The notes under the pieces: model-generated
The model's input: only the letters and a program-made list of their open reading frames with translations
Databases searched by the model: none
What the model was told of the DNA's origin: nothing
Translations under genes and position numbers: made by a program
Assembly: GCF_025698545.1 (NCBI RefSeq)
Contig: NC_068575.1
Span: 52,647,980-52,711,979, forward strand
Reading direction: 5' to 3'
Length of the DNA stretch: 64,000 nt
Origin: Gossypium raimondii
Lineage: Eukaryota > Streptophyta > Magnoliopsida > Malvales > Malvaceae
Part shown: piece after piece, positions 24,124 to 35,980 of the stretch
How positions within the stretch are numbered: the stretch's first letter is position 1
How the letters are laid out: every line of letters starts with the position of its first letter

Positions 24124-27100
24124 CTTTCTTACAAACAAACCTGACAAAATCCCAGATTTCAGCCCCACCAAGATGTTCTTTACTCCTCGGAGAATCCCAA
24201 CTGTTGTTGGTGGAACATTTTTTAGCAGCCCCAAATATCTCTCTCTGTCTCTCTTAGTTCAAATGTTGAAAATAGTTCATGGTTCAGATGCTGACAGGTT
24301 GTTTAAGGACACACTAATTTCTCTCACTCTTTCTCCTTGGGATACCAAAGGCAGGAGTGAGGTATAAGTCACACATGAATGAACTCATGCAGGATTAAAG
24401 GGTAATGATGACTTTGAAATATATATATATATATATAAGCATACTTTTAATGAGTGCTTATAATAATGTGTGCTTAATCTAAAGTCAAGAATGTGCTCGA
24501 GTGAGCTTTGCACTTTTCGGTGAGAGTGGCCTTTTTTGACATGGGTTTTTGTTTAATTGCAGGATTCCTGTTGGGGTTGCAATGCTTTTAGGGGATGTAA
24601 TCATTGATAGCGAAAGTAAATCCAAAATAAAAAAACCATAGCTTAATTTAACTCCACTACATCACTTAATTACATTATACTTATATTATAGCCTATTTAC
24701 GCCCCTAAAGCCTAGGCCACAATCACTATGACATTACCTTAACAACTACAATTTCTTGTCAGATTCTGTTCCTTTTGCCTTAAAACTTTATTGCCAACAC
24801 TTCTAGTTTCGTACTGTTGATTTTGGGCAAACATTTTCCCTTTCCCACTTTATATTCTTTTACCTTAAAAGGAGAGAGGAGAAGAGTGTTTATGATATTA
24901 AGTATGAGAAAACTAAACACTGGTTGGAAATGTTCAGACCACAAAAACTGAAACATCCATGCATGTAGATGTAAATGGTGTCGGATTAATTATAATGTCA
25001 AGCTCCACTTTACCTAACTCTTCTTTAATATGTGTTTGTATGGGTAGAGCGAGTGGGTATCCTTTAATTAGCCACAAAGTTTGGTGATCTAATACTAAGA
25101 TGATTTGATTTCATCATTTCCTCCTTTTTTAATATTTTCTTGGTTAGGCTTGATAATTTTTTTTTTTTTTTTTGGCTCTCCTTCCCTTTGTCATGTATGA
25201 CTGTAACCAATCCGGGGAAATAAATGTTTTAAATAGTTTGCATAAATTTTGAAATATTTTTAAATATGTATGTATTGTTTCAATAGTTACAAACGATAGA
25301 TAACAAGTCATTAAAATTAATTAATAAAGAGCTATAACTATTTAAAAGTGATGAACTATGTATGTTACTAAAAATTATATTATAGCTAAGATAGTTTTAG
25401 GGATTGTATAAAATAATATTTTTATTGAATAAATATTTTGTTGATAATAAATGTTACTATTTAAATAGATATTTATTAAATAATTATATTTTTATGCAGA
25501 GAGATGAAAACTTTTGTAGTTAAATTTCATTTGTAGGCACAAATATGAATAAAATTTCCTTTTGTTCTATAAAGAATAACTGTAGAAAATATTTATAGAA
25601 ATTGTCTTGTTATATATACCATGGTCAATAAACTATTTTTGTCATTGCAAACACACAAATAGTCATTAAATTTCATTGTATTCTCGAGACCCATTTACTT
25701 ATAGTTTATTTGTACACCAAAGAAATGAATAAAACCATAAAAAAAAAAACATAATTGCAGACCTTAAAACCTTTATTATTTTCTCATAAATTCATCTTTT
25801 TAACATCACACACCAACATTATCTCCGCATCATGAAGATGTTATATTGTAACAAAAGACTTTTTCATTTTGCTTTTTCATGCCATTCCTTTTGAGCAAAG
25901 ATTTAAATCATATATGTTTGAAACAGCCAAGCAGGTGTTAATGCCTATTGGCAATGAGGAGCCACATCAAAGGGAAAGCTTAAAATATTTGGAAACAACA
26001 TTATTAGACGGCCACCTGAAGAATTAATCATGAGACCGGCTTCTAGAAAGGTGGCAATATGCCATAAATATTAACACACATATGACACATCACGCTCATT
26101 CTGAGAGTTACCTTACCACTTCCTCAACTTTTGGCTTTCTGAAATATTAACAATCATAGTTGCAAACCCAAGGCTTTATCATGTACAGAATCTCGATTCT
26201 TTTATATTTATGTTTTTACTAACTACAAGTACTCAACATAAGTATAAATAAACAAATAAAAGAACTTTGTTTTTGGAAAGATAGCATCCACAGTGAGGCA
26301 GAAAATCTTTTTTAGAAATAAAAAATTTTAAACCTTGTTTGTTCACTCGACCAGCAATTTGGGAGTATGCCTGGACATTGCTACTACAATCCAAAAGGGA
26401 ATTTCTTCTTTTCTTTTAGTAAATTAAAGCAGCTTTAAATCATCAGTGTTTGTGAGGAAAGGTTGTGACTACAATTTCAAAGACAAAAAAGAAATTCTAA
26501 CACAATTCAATTCATTCATACTATTATTTTTTTCAACAATGTTGGTTCAATGAATTTGAGATTCAAAAGTGTGAAACCCTTGTGGGCCAACAGTTTTAAA
26601 AGCCATTTGCATCGAATTAATTAAGGATGGGGTGATCGTGTGGGTATGTATATTATTAATTACGATCTTACCATTATCATTCTCATTTTGCCTAACCAAC
26701 AAACATAGAATGAATCCAGTAATATGCATTTATTGTTTTGAAGGCAACATGCATTTATTATTGTTTGTCATTGGAGGGGTTACCTGCATATAATTGAATC
26801 TGGGGATCTCGCACGGTTTACACGTGGGCTTGTTCATCATAATTAATTCCTCTACCAGCCCAATTTCTTGGCATCCAAGGCTACTACTGCCTACTGATTA
26901 CCGAGTGCTTGAGAAGGATTGGGTGAAGGTTGGCTTTTCACTCGTCATTTTTATTAACCAAAATTATTACTACTTTCTCTACAAGTAATCTACCATTTAT
27001 AGCTGATAAGAAGCCACTTATTATAAGCTTGATCTATTTTACACGTGTTTTGCAGGTAAAAGAGATTAATACAAACTGGTGGTTAGAAGATAATATTCTT

Positions 27101-27883
27101 CCTTGGTCACAAATACAAGGGCCAAACACAATAAGCCATAAATAAATTGAAGAATCCAAAGCAAAGGCAGGATGCTACTATCACGGACACTGGCATAGGG
27201 TACAAAATTATAAATGCATTACTCATATTCGAAGCTCAATGGATTGCCTGGACTGACTTCTCCAGCAATTTTAACTAATAATAATAAAGTGATTATATAG
27301 GTTAATCAATGAAGCAAAATAGATAGAATCTTTACATAAGTTTCCCTGTATGCTCTTCAAGCTCTTCCCACAAAGAACCCCAGAAATGAGGCAAAAACAG
27401 CATCCTTTTACTCCCAATATCAAAAGATAAACATTTTAATAGAAAAACTGAAGCGACTAGAAAAGGGATGGGAAGAAGGGAAATTAACAGCAGTACAGGG
27501 AACTGACAGAATCCTTTATCAAGTCTTCACTGCAAATTGATGAGTACAGAAAACATCAAGTTGAAGGTACAGTAACAGGCTAACCTGATATATTGGCTTT
27601 CTGTCGTGATTATTCAGAATTCAGAACAAAGGGGTAGTATTTCATACAATGTTTGCTACAGAAGCTTATTGCAGATAATATTGATGGTAATGAAAGGACA
27701 AGCTAATCATAAGAAACCATCGGTCCTATTGTGAGGTAAGGCAGATCGGTTGATAACCCTTTGCTGCTGAGAAATGTAACTTTGCACTATTGACTATAAT
27801 TTACTGAGATCTATTAACAGAAAATATATCGTGGTTGGTAAAACCACATCTGCAAGATAATGAAGAATGGCTCCAGCATTTTA
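24124..27883. other. Spacer between the NPH3 and CCCH genes
   Basis: Holds the NPH3 5' region (to about 24350), a short AT microsatellite and AT-rich DNA without coding signal, then the probable 3' untranslated region of the CCCH gene near 27.6-27.9 kb. No other gene could be supported. Confidence 0.55.
24419..24437 (+). repeat. (AT)n microsatellite
   Basis: Nineteen bases of perfect AT repeat in the 5' flank of the NPH3-type gene. Confidence 0.95.
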
Positions 27884-30800
27884 TCAGTTTGAGCGATGAA
27901 CCTCACCACCCTGTCTCGTGCTTCTGGTACTGGATAAAGGAACAGAATTCTGACTTGAATGCTGCAAATCAGAAAGGGGAACAGAACCTGTCTGTGAAAA
28001 AATCAAACCAACTGAACTGCTAGATGTGCTTGAAGAAGGAATTCTGCTCAAATAAGAATCCTTCTTAGACCCTGAACTCAACTCAGGCCGTAACTCGGAA
28101 GAAGTGGAAGAAGGGGGCAATGTAGCCAGCAGAGATCCAACTGGATAGGGAGCAACTGGCATATCAATGAGAGATGACAATGACGGACTATATCTCATTG
28201 TTCCTATTGGGTGATCGAATTTGCATGTGGACCCAAACTTGCAGCGCCCATTCTGCAAGTAGAAAGAACAAGGCTGCCCCCCCTGTTTAAAGGAAAGAAT
28301 CTAATTAAAACAACCATTGAAAACAGAAACATAACGTATTAGTATAGATACCACATCTCAAAACATGAAATTGTAAAGGAAATTCACTAGCTGTTCAGGA
28401 TAGCAATGCTAAAGCTGAACAGAAGAAAAAAATGAAAGCAAACTAGAACATAACTAAGGCTGTTCAAGAGAGCAATACTGCTTGAACCCAATATTCATTA
28501 TGAAGCTCTGACCAACACAAACCATCCTGTAAGCAATAATCTGATTCCTGAGTACTGGAGCAAGCAAAAACCTTCAACACTAGTTTATTAGAAGGTTCTA
28601 AACTATAAAGCTGTCAAATGTGTATGAAGAAATCTCAAAATGATAACCATTACGGAAGCCCTCTCAATCCTACTCTTGAGCATTAAACTCTCGTATAATG
28701 AAGCATATCTAGCCTATATTTTAGGGAGGGAAATAGTTCCTCAAAAATAAGAAAGTAAGATTACTTAAGAGGGAAAGAGAGGGCCAAAAGGCTGTCACTT
28801 TCCTTCTTTCCCCCTCTAAGGAGCCAAGTCCATAACAGATTAGATACAGAATTTCATACTTCTAGGGCAAGCAACATCAACTCAGAGGTATTTAAAATAT
28901 GTTAACCTGACTAAACTTACTTATAATGCAAGATCTATTAGTCAAGATCTATATAAAAGACAAGCTCATGTAAAAGCAATAATCATAACAGAATGTCATC
29001 TTTTACAGAGAAAACATTGATAAAATAATAACAAAGAGTTCGAGAATGTTCACATACTGAACGTAAAGGAAGTCCCATTGGGCTGAGGATGCAATTTGTC
29101 CATGGCGCAACCTTGTCTCTAGGATGATGATACCTACAAGACGATCCAAATTTACAGTCGCCAGTCCTCAAATAGTATTGGCATTCAGGCTCACCGGGTC
29201 TCTCTGGAAATGTTTGATTGTTCTGGTTACCACTTGAAGGGCTCATAGAAGAGGGCAAGGAAAGATAAGGTCCTGCATGTGAAGGTGTTGAAGAAGACAG
29301 CTGTGTTAGTCCATAGAGAGAAGTAGCCCCAACAGCAGGTTGCACACCAGGACAGAGTACTGAGCTTACAGGTGCCTGCACCAAGAAAGCAAAAAACATC
29401 TTCAGGAATCAGATTGACTTACGCACTATCTTAATGCAACTATGCTGATCATCCTACCGAGTAGTGACTCCAACCCGGAATAGGAACCACCCCAGGGGAA
29501 AACAGAACAGGGCCATAAGCCCCCTGAACATATGAACCAGGTAATATAGGAGGCCTTGCACTGGTGGATGTACCTCCATACTGTTCAGTTATAGGGACTG
29601 AAGGAGACTGCACCGGCTGATAAAATTGAGGTGCAGATGCTGGAATTGATGTTCCAGCTGGTTGAGGATGATGGAATTTACAGGTAGTATCAAACTTGCA
29701 GTGCCCCGTTTTCAAATAGTAGGAGCATTCTTTCTCACCCTGTTAATGGATAGAATACACACCAGATTGGTGGCCAGAAGTTCTAAGAATCCTGAAAATA
29801 GCTAAATACAAATTGAGGAGAAAAAGAAAACAAGAGAAATTCAAACCGGTCGTAATGGGTATCCATATATATTCAATGGAACTTGGCTAAAGGATTGATC
29901 TCCTTGTTTGGGATGGTGGAACTTACAGGATGCGCCAAATTTACAGGTCCCAGTTTTTAAATAAAACTGCAAACATGAAGGGAAAAGAAAGACTTAGAAA
30001 AACAAGGAAAAGGTTTTTGCAGCATTAATTAGCAAAGGGGTAGATTAGTTAAAACAATTTGGCATATTTTCATAAAACTATTCTTTCACCTGACATGTGG
30101 GCTCCCCTGGTCGTTCAGGATACACCCCTGTAGCTCTTACAGCAGCCTCAACCTAAATGGTATCACAAACAAATAAAGATGAGTGATTGAACTGTCACAA
30201 AAGGTTTAAAGGTGAGTACGAGAAAAGACTTATCTGAGTTTAAAACCAAAGACTAAGACCGAAGTAAATACTTTTACATCATCCTATTCTATCAATAGTG
30301 ATCCTCAATTCATGTTAAAAAAGACTAGCTGAAGCAGGCAACTAACTTATTAGAATCATAGAATTCTCATGCCTGTGAAACAAAGACAGAAAACCTGAAG
30401 TTCACTTGTTAAGTCCACACTCATCCAAAGAAAACACAACTTGATGGTATACTGTCCCCTTTGTTTGCTTCACTTACCCACAGATTAAACAAAATCTTTT
30501 GAATAAATATAAGAAATAAATATCTATCACCTAGCCCACACATCAGACAGTTTGGTATGAATTAATTAGAGCCTAAGAAAGGAACCAAGCAAATTACTAA
30601 GTTTAGGGAAAATGTTGCATAAATAGCAAACTTAGGTGGCAGCTCATTTAAATCCAGAATAGAAAATGTCAAGCATGACATCTAAACAGCAGTACTCGAT
30701 TTCTATTTGGAGCAAACAACACACTAAGAAATTGTGTCCACCAGAACCCTTATGATTTATAAGAAACAAATCTATATGAAAGAATAATCTGGGAAAAAAG

Positions 30801-31624
30801 TAATGGAATAACTAATTATAACAATAAAGAATAATCTGTAAAAAGAAAGTAATGAAATAACTAATTATAACAACTACCATACAATAGATATATAGATTAT
30901 AACAGAGAAAGGTTGCTTCGATTATACATTACTATAGCATAGTAAGTTCCATTTCCTAATGGATTTCGTTCTTAAATTCTCTTCATATTAGGTTAAGACT
31001 GAGATCCCACTGTCACCACGAATAGGTAAAACTGACATCATCGTTTAATATCCTTCACTCCATTGTACATCAATCGATATCCGTTCAAAGCAGGATCAAA
31101 CATTGCAAACAAACGAAAAAAGCAAAACTAAAGCCCCAGTTATCAAAGAAAACTAAAGCCCCAGTTATCAAAGAAAACTAAAGCCCCAGTTATCAAAGAA
31201 ATTACAGAGAAATTTACCCAGGCAGGGTTGCGAGGATGATTGTAGCGGCACCTATTACCATATCCACAGAACCCGGTTCGCATGTAGTAAACACAGTCAG
31301 GTACCCCAGGCCGCTCCGGGTAAGATTCAGTGCCCCCCAACGACAATTGCCACATTGACTCTGCATTACACCGAAGAAACACTAATAAAAACCCCGATTC
31401 ACTCTCCACATTGTAAAAACCCTAAAACCCCAAATAATAAGAAGAAGAAGAAGAACTAAACCAAGCAAACATTGTTACAATGCGAGTAGAAAAGCGAGAA
31501 AAAATATATGTTGAAACGAACGGAATTTACCTTCCAGGCCAGTCTCAGGACCAGCGGGGCTCCATTCGGACTGATAACCCGATTGAGACCCATTCCGTGG
31601 CGGGATGCGACTGTACAACTCCAT
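27884..31624 (-). CDS. Zinc finger CCCH protein with five fingers (ZFN/C3H32-like)
   Basis: Seven exons join in frame: 31624-31531, 31360-31218, 30152-30090, 29966-29847, 29739-29458, 29375-29058, 28282-27884, giving 472 aa. Five C-X8-C-X5-C-X3-H fingers are visible: [20 protein letters not shown] in exon 2, one across exons 3-4 (ending CKFHH), one in exon 5, one in exon 6 (ending CRYHH) and one in exon 7 (ending CKFDH). PERPG(V/E)P leads precede several fingers, as in the ZFN1/C3H32 subfamily. These proteins bind RNA or single-stranded DNA. The C-terminal tail is Ser-rich and disordered. Length and layout fit Arabidopsis At2g47850 (C3H32), and the next gene upstream is the NPH3 gene, as there. 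Intron 4 uses a weak GTTTGA donor. Target RNAs are unknown. Confidence 0.95.
31124..31200 (+). repeat. Three-copy 25 bp minisatellite in an intron
   Basis: AAGCCCCAGT recurs at 31131, 31156 and 31181, an exact 25 bp spacing, with identical intervening sequence. The array sits in intron 2 of the CCCH gene and ends 17 bp before the exon 2 splice donor (31218 is the last exon base). Confidence 0.95.
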
Positions 31625-31770
31625 CAAACGGATTCGGGCGGCCTGTACAGTAACACCTTAACTAATGCCTACTTTACAATAGAGAGAAGAAGAAGAATGG
31701 GGAGGTTCTACAGAGAATATAGGAATGTTTCAAAATGATCGGACAGAGTGCAAAATTGTTAAGAAGGGCA

Positions 31771-31817
31771 ATGATGATGACGATGATGAAGAAGAAGAAG
31801 AAGAAGAAGAAGAAAGA
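31771..31817 (+). repeat. GAT/GAA trinucleotide repeat
   Basis: About 47 bases of GAT then GAA units. On the minus strand this is a CTT-rich tract about 150 bp upstream of the CCCH start codon, as common in plant promoters and 5' leaders. Confidence 0.95.
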
Positions 31818-34679
31818 GATTCTTTTACTGTAATTGAGCTTTTTGTTCTCTTCCTCTTTCCTTTTTCTATTACAGTACGGTCCGGGATCAGGTGCTTTTT
31901 TTTGGCATTGTTTGAATTTTCTCCTTCTCTCCTTCTCTTTAATCATTTTATATATTTTTTGTTTGGTCAAATTCTGTAATACATCCTTGTAGTATATGTT
32001 TTTGGCAGCCTTATATGTTTTTCATTAATATTCTTAAAAAATAACCCTTTTTTCATTAATTTTGTCAAATAACATTTAAAGGTCAAAATATGTTTTATGC
32101 CCCTAAGATCTTCATGTATTTGAAATTTTGTCACTATTTTTATTTTCGAAAACTTATTCCTACTTTTCCAATTTCAAAAAAAAAAAATAGTGAATTATAA
32201 GAGAAGGATAAAGCCCTAACATCAACACGAGTAATACAACTCAAACTCAAGCCACACTTAAGTCCATAAACACCCTAATTAATTTTTTCATTGACAAAAA
32301 CAAAGTGTTGCAATAAACTTGAACTTAATAGATAACGTCACTAGTATTAATAATTAGACTTAAATTTTAAATTTAAAAGCACAAAAAATAAATTTCTTAA
32401 AATAAAAATCAGAAGAATAAATTTCAAATGTATAAATTACAACAAACTTAAAGTATATTTAATGTTTTTAAAACTGTACGATGACGTGACTTATACATAT
32501 TTAAATGTGTTTTATAACTTGACAAATTCTTTGGAAAAAATAAAAAGCCTAATTTATATTTAATAGTAAGAAAAATTCAAAGTATACATCCCATATTACT
32601 ATAGTGACGTCAAATTATATGATACAGTTACCAAAAAAAATTCGTAAAGCTGAAAAATACATTTAGAAAAGTAAAGAGATTAAAAATATCAAATTATAGT
32701 AAATAGACTAATTCGACAAAAAGTACATAGTATAGGGACTTTCTATGGAATTTGACTCCCTCTTTTTTCTCTCGCTAACTTTTCTTAGTTTTTTATTGGT
32801 TTCGTACCGCTAAATGAAGTGTAGCTGGAAATTTGGGAATGAAACCCGGGCTTTGGACAGGAACAGGTAACCGACACTGGTTCGAACTCAAATGACCGTT
32901 ATAACCCTCTTATTGTGTTCGGGCATCGTTGTACCTTTTTTGAACTGTTTTTATGTTATGGTTGGATCACTTAAGCAGGGGGAGTAGTGTGGTAAAGGCT
33001 GATTGACTCTGGAGGGTAAATTTGTCATTCGACTATTAAGTGTACGAACTTTGCAATAAATTTGGGAAGCTCTGATTGAGGGGCAGGTCACGAGTGGCGA
33101 TCTGGGAGAGTACTCATTAAAGAGGTTAATTCTGAGTTAGGGATGGTATATTGTATAATTCATTTCAATTTTAAATTATTTATTCTGAAAATATTCATTT
33201 CATTTGAAGAAAAATATATATTTTATTTTATTTCATTTGAACAATAATTAAAAATTTTATCAGGATTATATACATGTAAACATTAATTATTTAAGATACC
33301 GTATATTATTATAATTTTTATATATTGTTGTATTTGTATTATTTTAATTTTTCATTTGGAATTATCAAATTATAATTTTATATTCATGGTGATATTATTT
33401 TTGTATGGCATACGCATATGTAAATTCTATATATTACATATATTTTGCATTATGAGGACTTAATGTTTGGGTGGATGAGAGAAAATAAAAATATATACTC
33501 TATACTTTATAGTCTATCTTTGTTAGGGTTGTGTGACCCAAATTTTAAGAAATTACTTGTAAGTCAAGTTAAACAAAAATATATTTTCTTTCTAGAATAT
33601 TTAGTATTTATTAATATAGTATATTTAGCATTTATTAGCATTGTTTATTTGACTAACTAATTTAGCCTATAAATAGGCTCTTTTACAACCTTAGGAATAT
33701 ACACCCATTAGATTAGAACTCATAACACATTTAGAGAATTTTGTGTTTACGTTTTGAGGGGGTTTTTTTCGAATTTTCGGGGTTTAGTTTTTATCTTCAT
33801 CTTTTGTACTTTTCGTTCTTCTACCATTATAGTAAAATTATCTTTGCCCGTGATTTTTTATCCTCTTTGGAGAAGTTTTTCCACGTTAAATTTGTGTGTT
33901 TAATTTCTCAATTTCTTCTGCTATTTTTACTTGTTCATTGCTTAATCGGGTCGATTCCTAACGCTCTACATTCAATATAAATAAAGAGAGAAAGAAAATA
34001 GTTTTCTTTAGTGGTTTTGTTTTTAATAAATAGTTGTTCTAAAAGAAAATAACTAAATGCCCTAAATATATTTGGTCTTTTTGGCCGGTGACTGATATCA
34101 GTGAAGCATGACTTAGAGGACAAGTATTTTAATGACTTCTAAATTTTAGTTTTTTAAGAAGTTTTACCTTAAAGTTAGGTGCAAATCTAATAAATATTAA
34201 GATTAAAATTTTGGGATGTTGGTATCACTACTTTAATAAAATAAAATCACATTATCTAACTAATTCATAACACCAACCGAATTAAAAATATTTATATAAT
34301 TTTAGTAAAAATATAATAGTGAAATAAAAATATTTATATTCGGGAATGAAAAGATATTTTGAAACGTTAACTATATATCATCACATTCACCTAATATTCT
34401 ATATCTTAATAGAATTTTTTCAACAATGTTTACATACTTATGCGCCTCAGTTCTTAAATCTTTTCAACAATGTTTTCTAATATTTCACACTTTATTTAAT
34501 TGCAATTTTAAATATAACATTATTACATCCTCTTTAGTCTTTACCATTAATTTTCATTATATTGTAATACATCACTTGTCTAACATAAAATCCTTTAACT
34601 CATTCATCCATTACACCGTATTTTTAAAAATACAAGACTTAATTTATATATTAATATAATTAATACTTATTTTTATATA
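31818..34679. other. Gene-free spacer with a possible LTR promoter
   Basis: AT-rich DNA without gene. Around 33480-34130 the sequence has an LTR-like core: a GC-poor upstream part, CCTATAAATAGG at about 33667 and a T/G-rich leader. No second copy or polyprotein is seen, so a solo LTR is only a possibility. Confidence 0.4.
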
Positions 34680-35740
34680 TTACTAGTCGGTGTGCATCGC
34701 GTGAATATAAATAATCTAAAAATATTAATTAGTTAGGAAAATAATCTAGAGAACAAATTATATATGAAAATAATTCGTTAGTGCTGCCTGACTAGCCCAC
34801 GACACTATCACTTTTTCCTCCTAATTATGACTCAATCATCAATGTTGCTTGACACAGTGGCGTTACCGAACTGAAATGTGATTATATAAAACGTTCAAAG
34901 ACCTAATGAAGCAATTATCCTTTTTAGATTGACCGGAAGAAGGATGTCGCCTTATTGTACGGGGCACCAAATTAAATTATTTTCAATTTTTGGTCCATTT
35001 GCATGTTAGGTTTGTTCCCTTTTAGAATTAAATATAAATAGCCTTTAAAAAAATATAAGAATAGCAAAAATAAACCCTTCTCATTTTTTTTCTTTAAACA
35101 ATAAAATTAAAAAGCTATATAAAATTATTATTTAAATTACCCAAATACATCCCTCAAAAAATTCTCCAAATTTATCTAAATTCAAATATGCTAGGGAATG
35201 AAAATATTTAAATTTAGATAAACTTGAGCAAATTTTTGAGGGATATATTTGGGTAATTTAAATAAGAATTTTAAATAGTTTTTTAATTTTATTATTTTTT
35301 AAACAAATAAAAAAATAAGAAGGATTTATTTTTGTTATTCTTATATTTTTTAAAAGGTATTAAATTTAATTTTAAAAAGGAACAGCAAATAAACTAAAAG
35401 TTGAAAATTATTTAATTTGGTGCTGTCATAATGTGAGGCAGATCCTTTTTTTCATCCAATCTAAAAATGGTAATTATTTCATCAGGTCCCTAAACGTTTT
35501 ATATAATCACACTTCAATTCGGTCGAAATTTTTTTTAAAACAATAACAATTGGGTCATGTTTACGGAAAAAAGAGAGGTAAGTTGGTCCGGTGGCATCGA
35601 CAAATATAATAATAAACGGATCATTTTCATATATAATTTTTGTTTTAGTATATTTTCATAATTAATTAATATTTTTAAGTTATTTATATAAAAAAAACGG
35701 AAATGAACTATTACACTAATCAACGTTGAAGATATCATTA
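34680..35740. mobile_element. Large palindromic (foldback-type) MITE
   Basis: An inverted repeat of about 0.5 kb per arm around a loop near 35183-35210. Matching blocks include AAATTATATATGAAAAT (about 34757 against 35640), GTGATTATATAAAACG (about 34880 against 35500), GCACCAAATTAAAT (34965 against 35415) and TTATCTAAATT at the centre. Arms are diverged but colinear throughout. No coding capacity. It ends about 240 bp before the start codon of the next gene. Confidence 0.8.
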
Positions 35741-35920
35741 AATAGTCAAATAAGATTATTACAGAACATATATACAGATGTCGAAACCTAAAACTGGTTT
35801 TCCATCACTGAAATGTGAAATTCTCCACGTTACACGTACCTGTTTCTCATCACCAAAGTCTCCAATCTCCTTCCATATGTCACCTCCTCTGTAATCTCTT
35901 CTCTTCCTTCCCCAATCTCT

Positions 35921-35930
35921 TACTATATAT
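35921..35930 (+). promoter_or_regulatory. Candidate TATA box of the SPATA20-like gene
   Basis: TACTATATAT lies 50-60 bp upstream of the ATG at 35981, in a pyrimidine-rich stretch. If used, the 5' leader would be very short. A start further upstream is possible. Confidence 0.35.
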
Positions 35931-35980
35931 TGCCCCATTCTTATCCCTTTTTCCTTTCGCTACTTTTGTCCATAATTTCT

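Noticed and set aside
31725..31979. 84-codon plus-strand frame rich in Asp/Glu
   Set aside because: It is the translation of the GAT/GAA repeat in the CCCH gene's upstream region, followed by hydrophobic filler. No conserved content.
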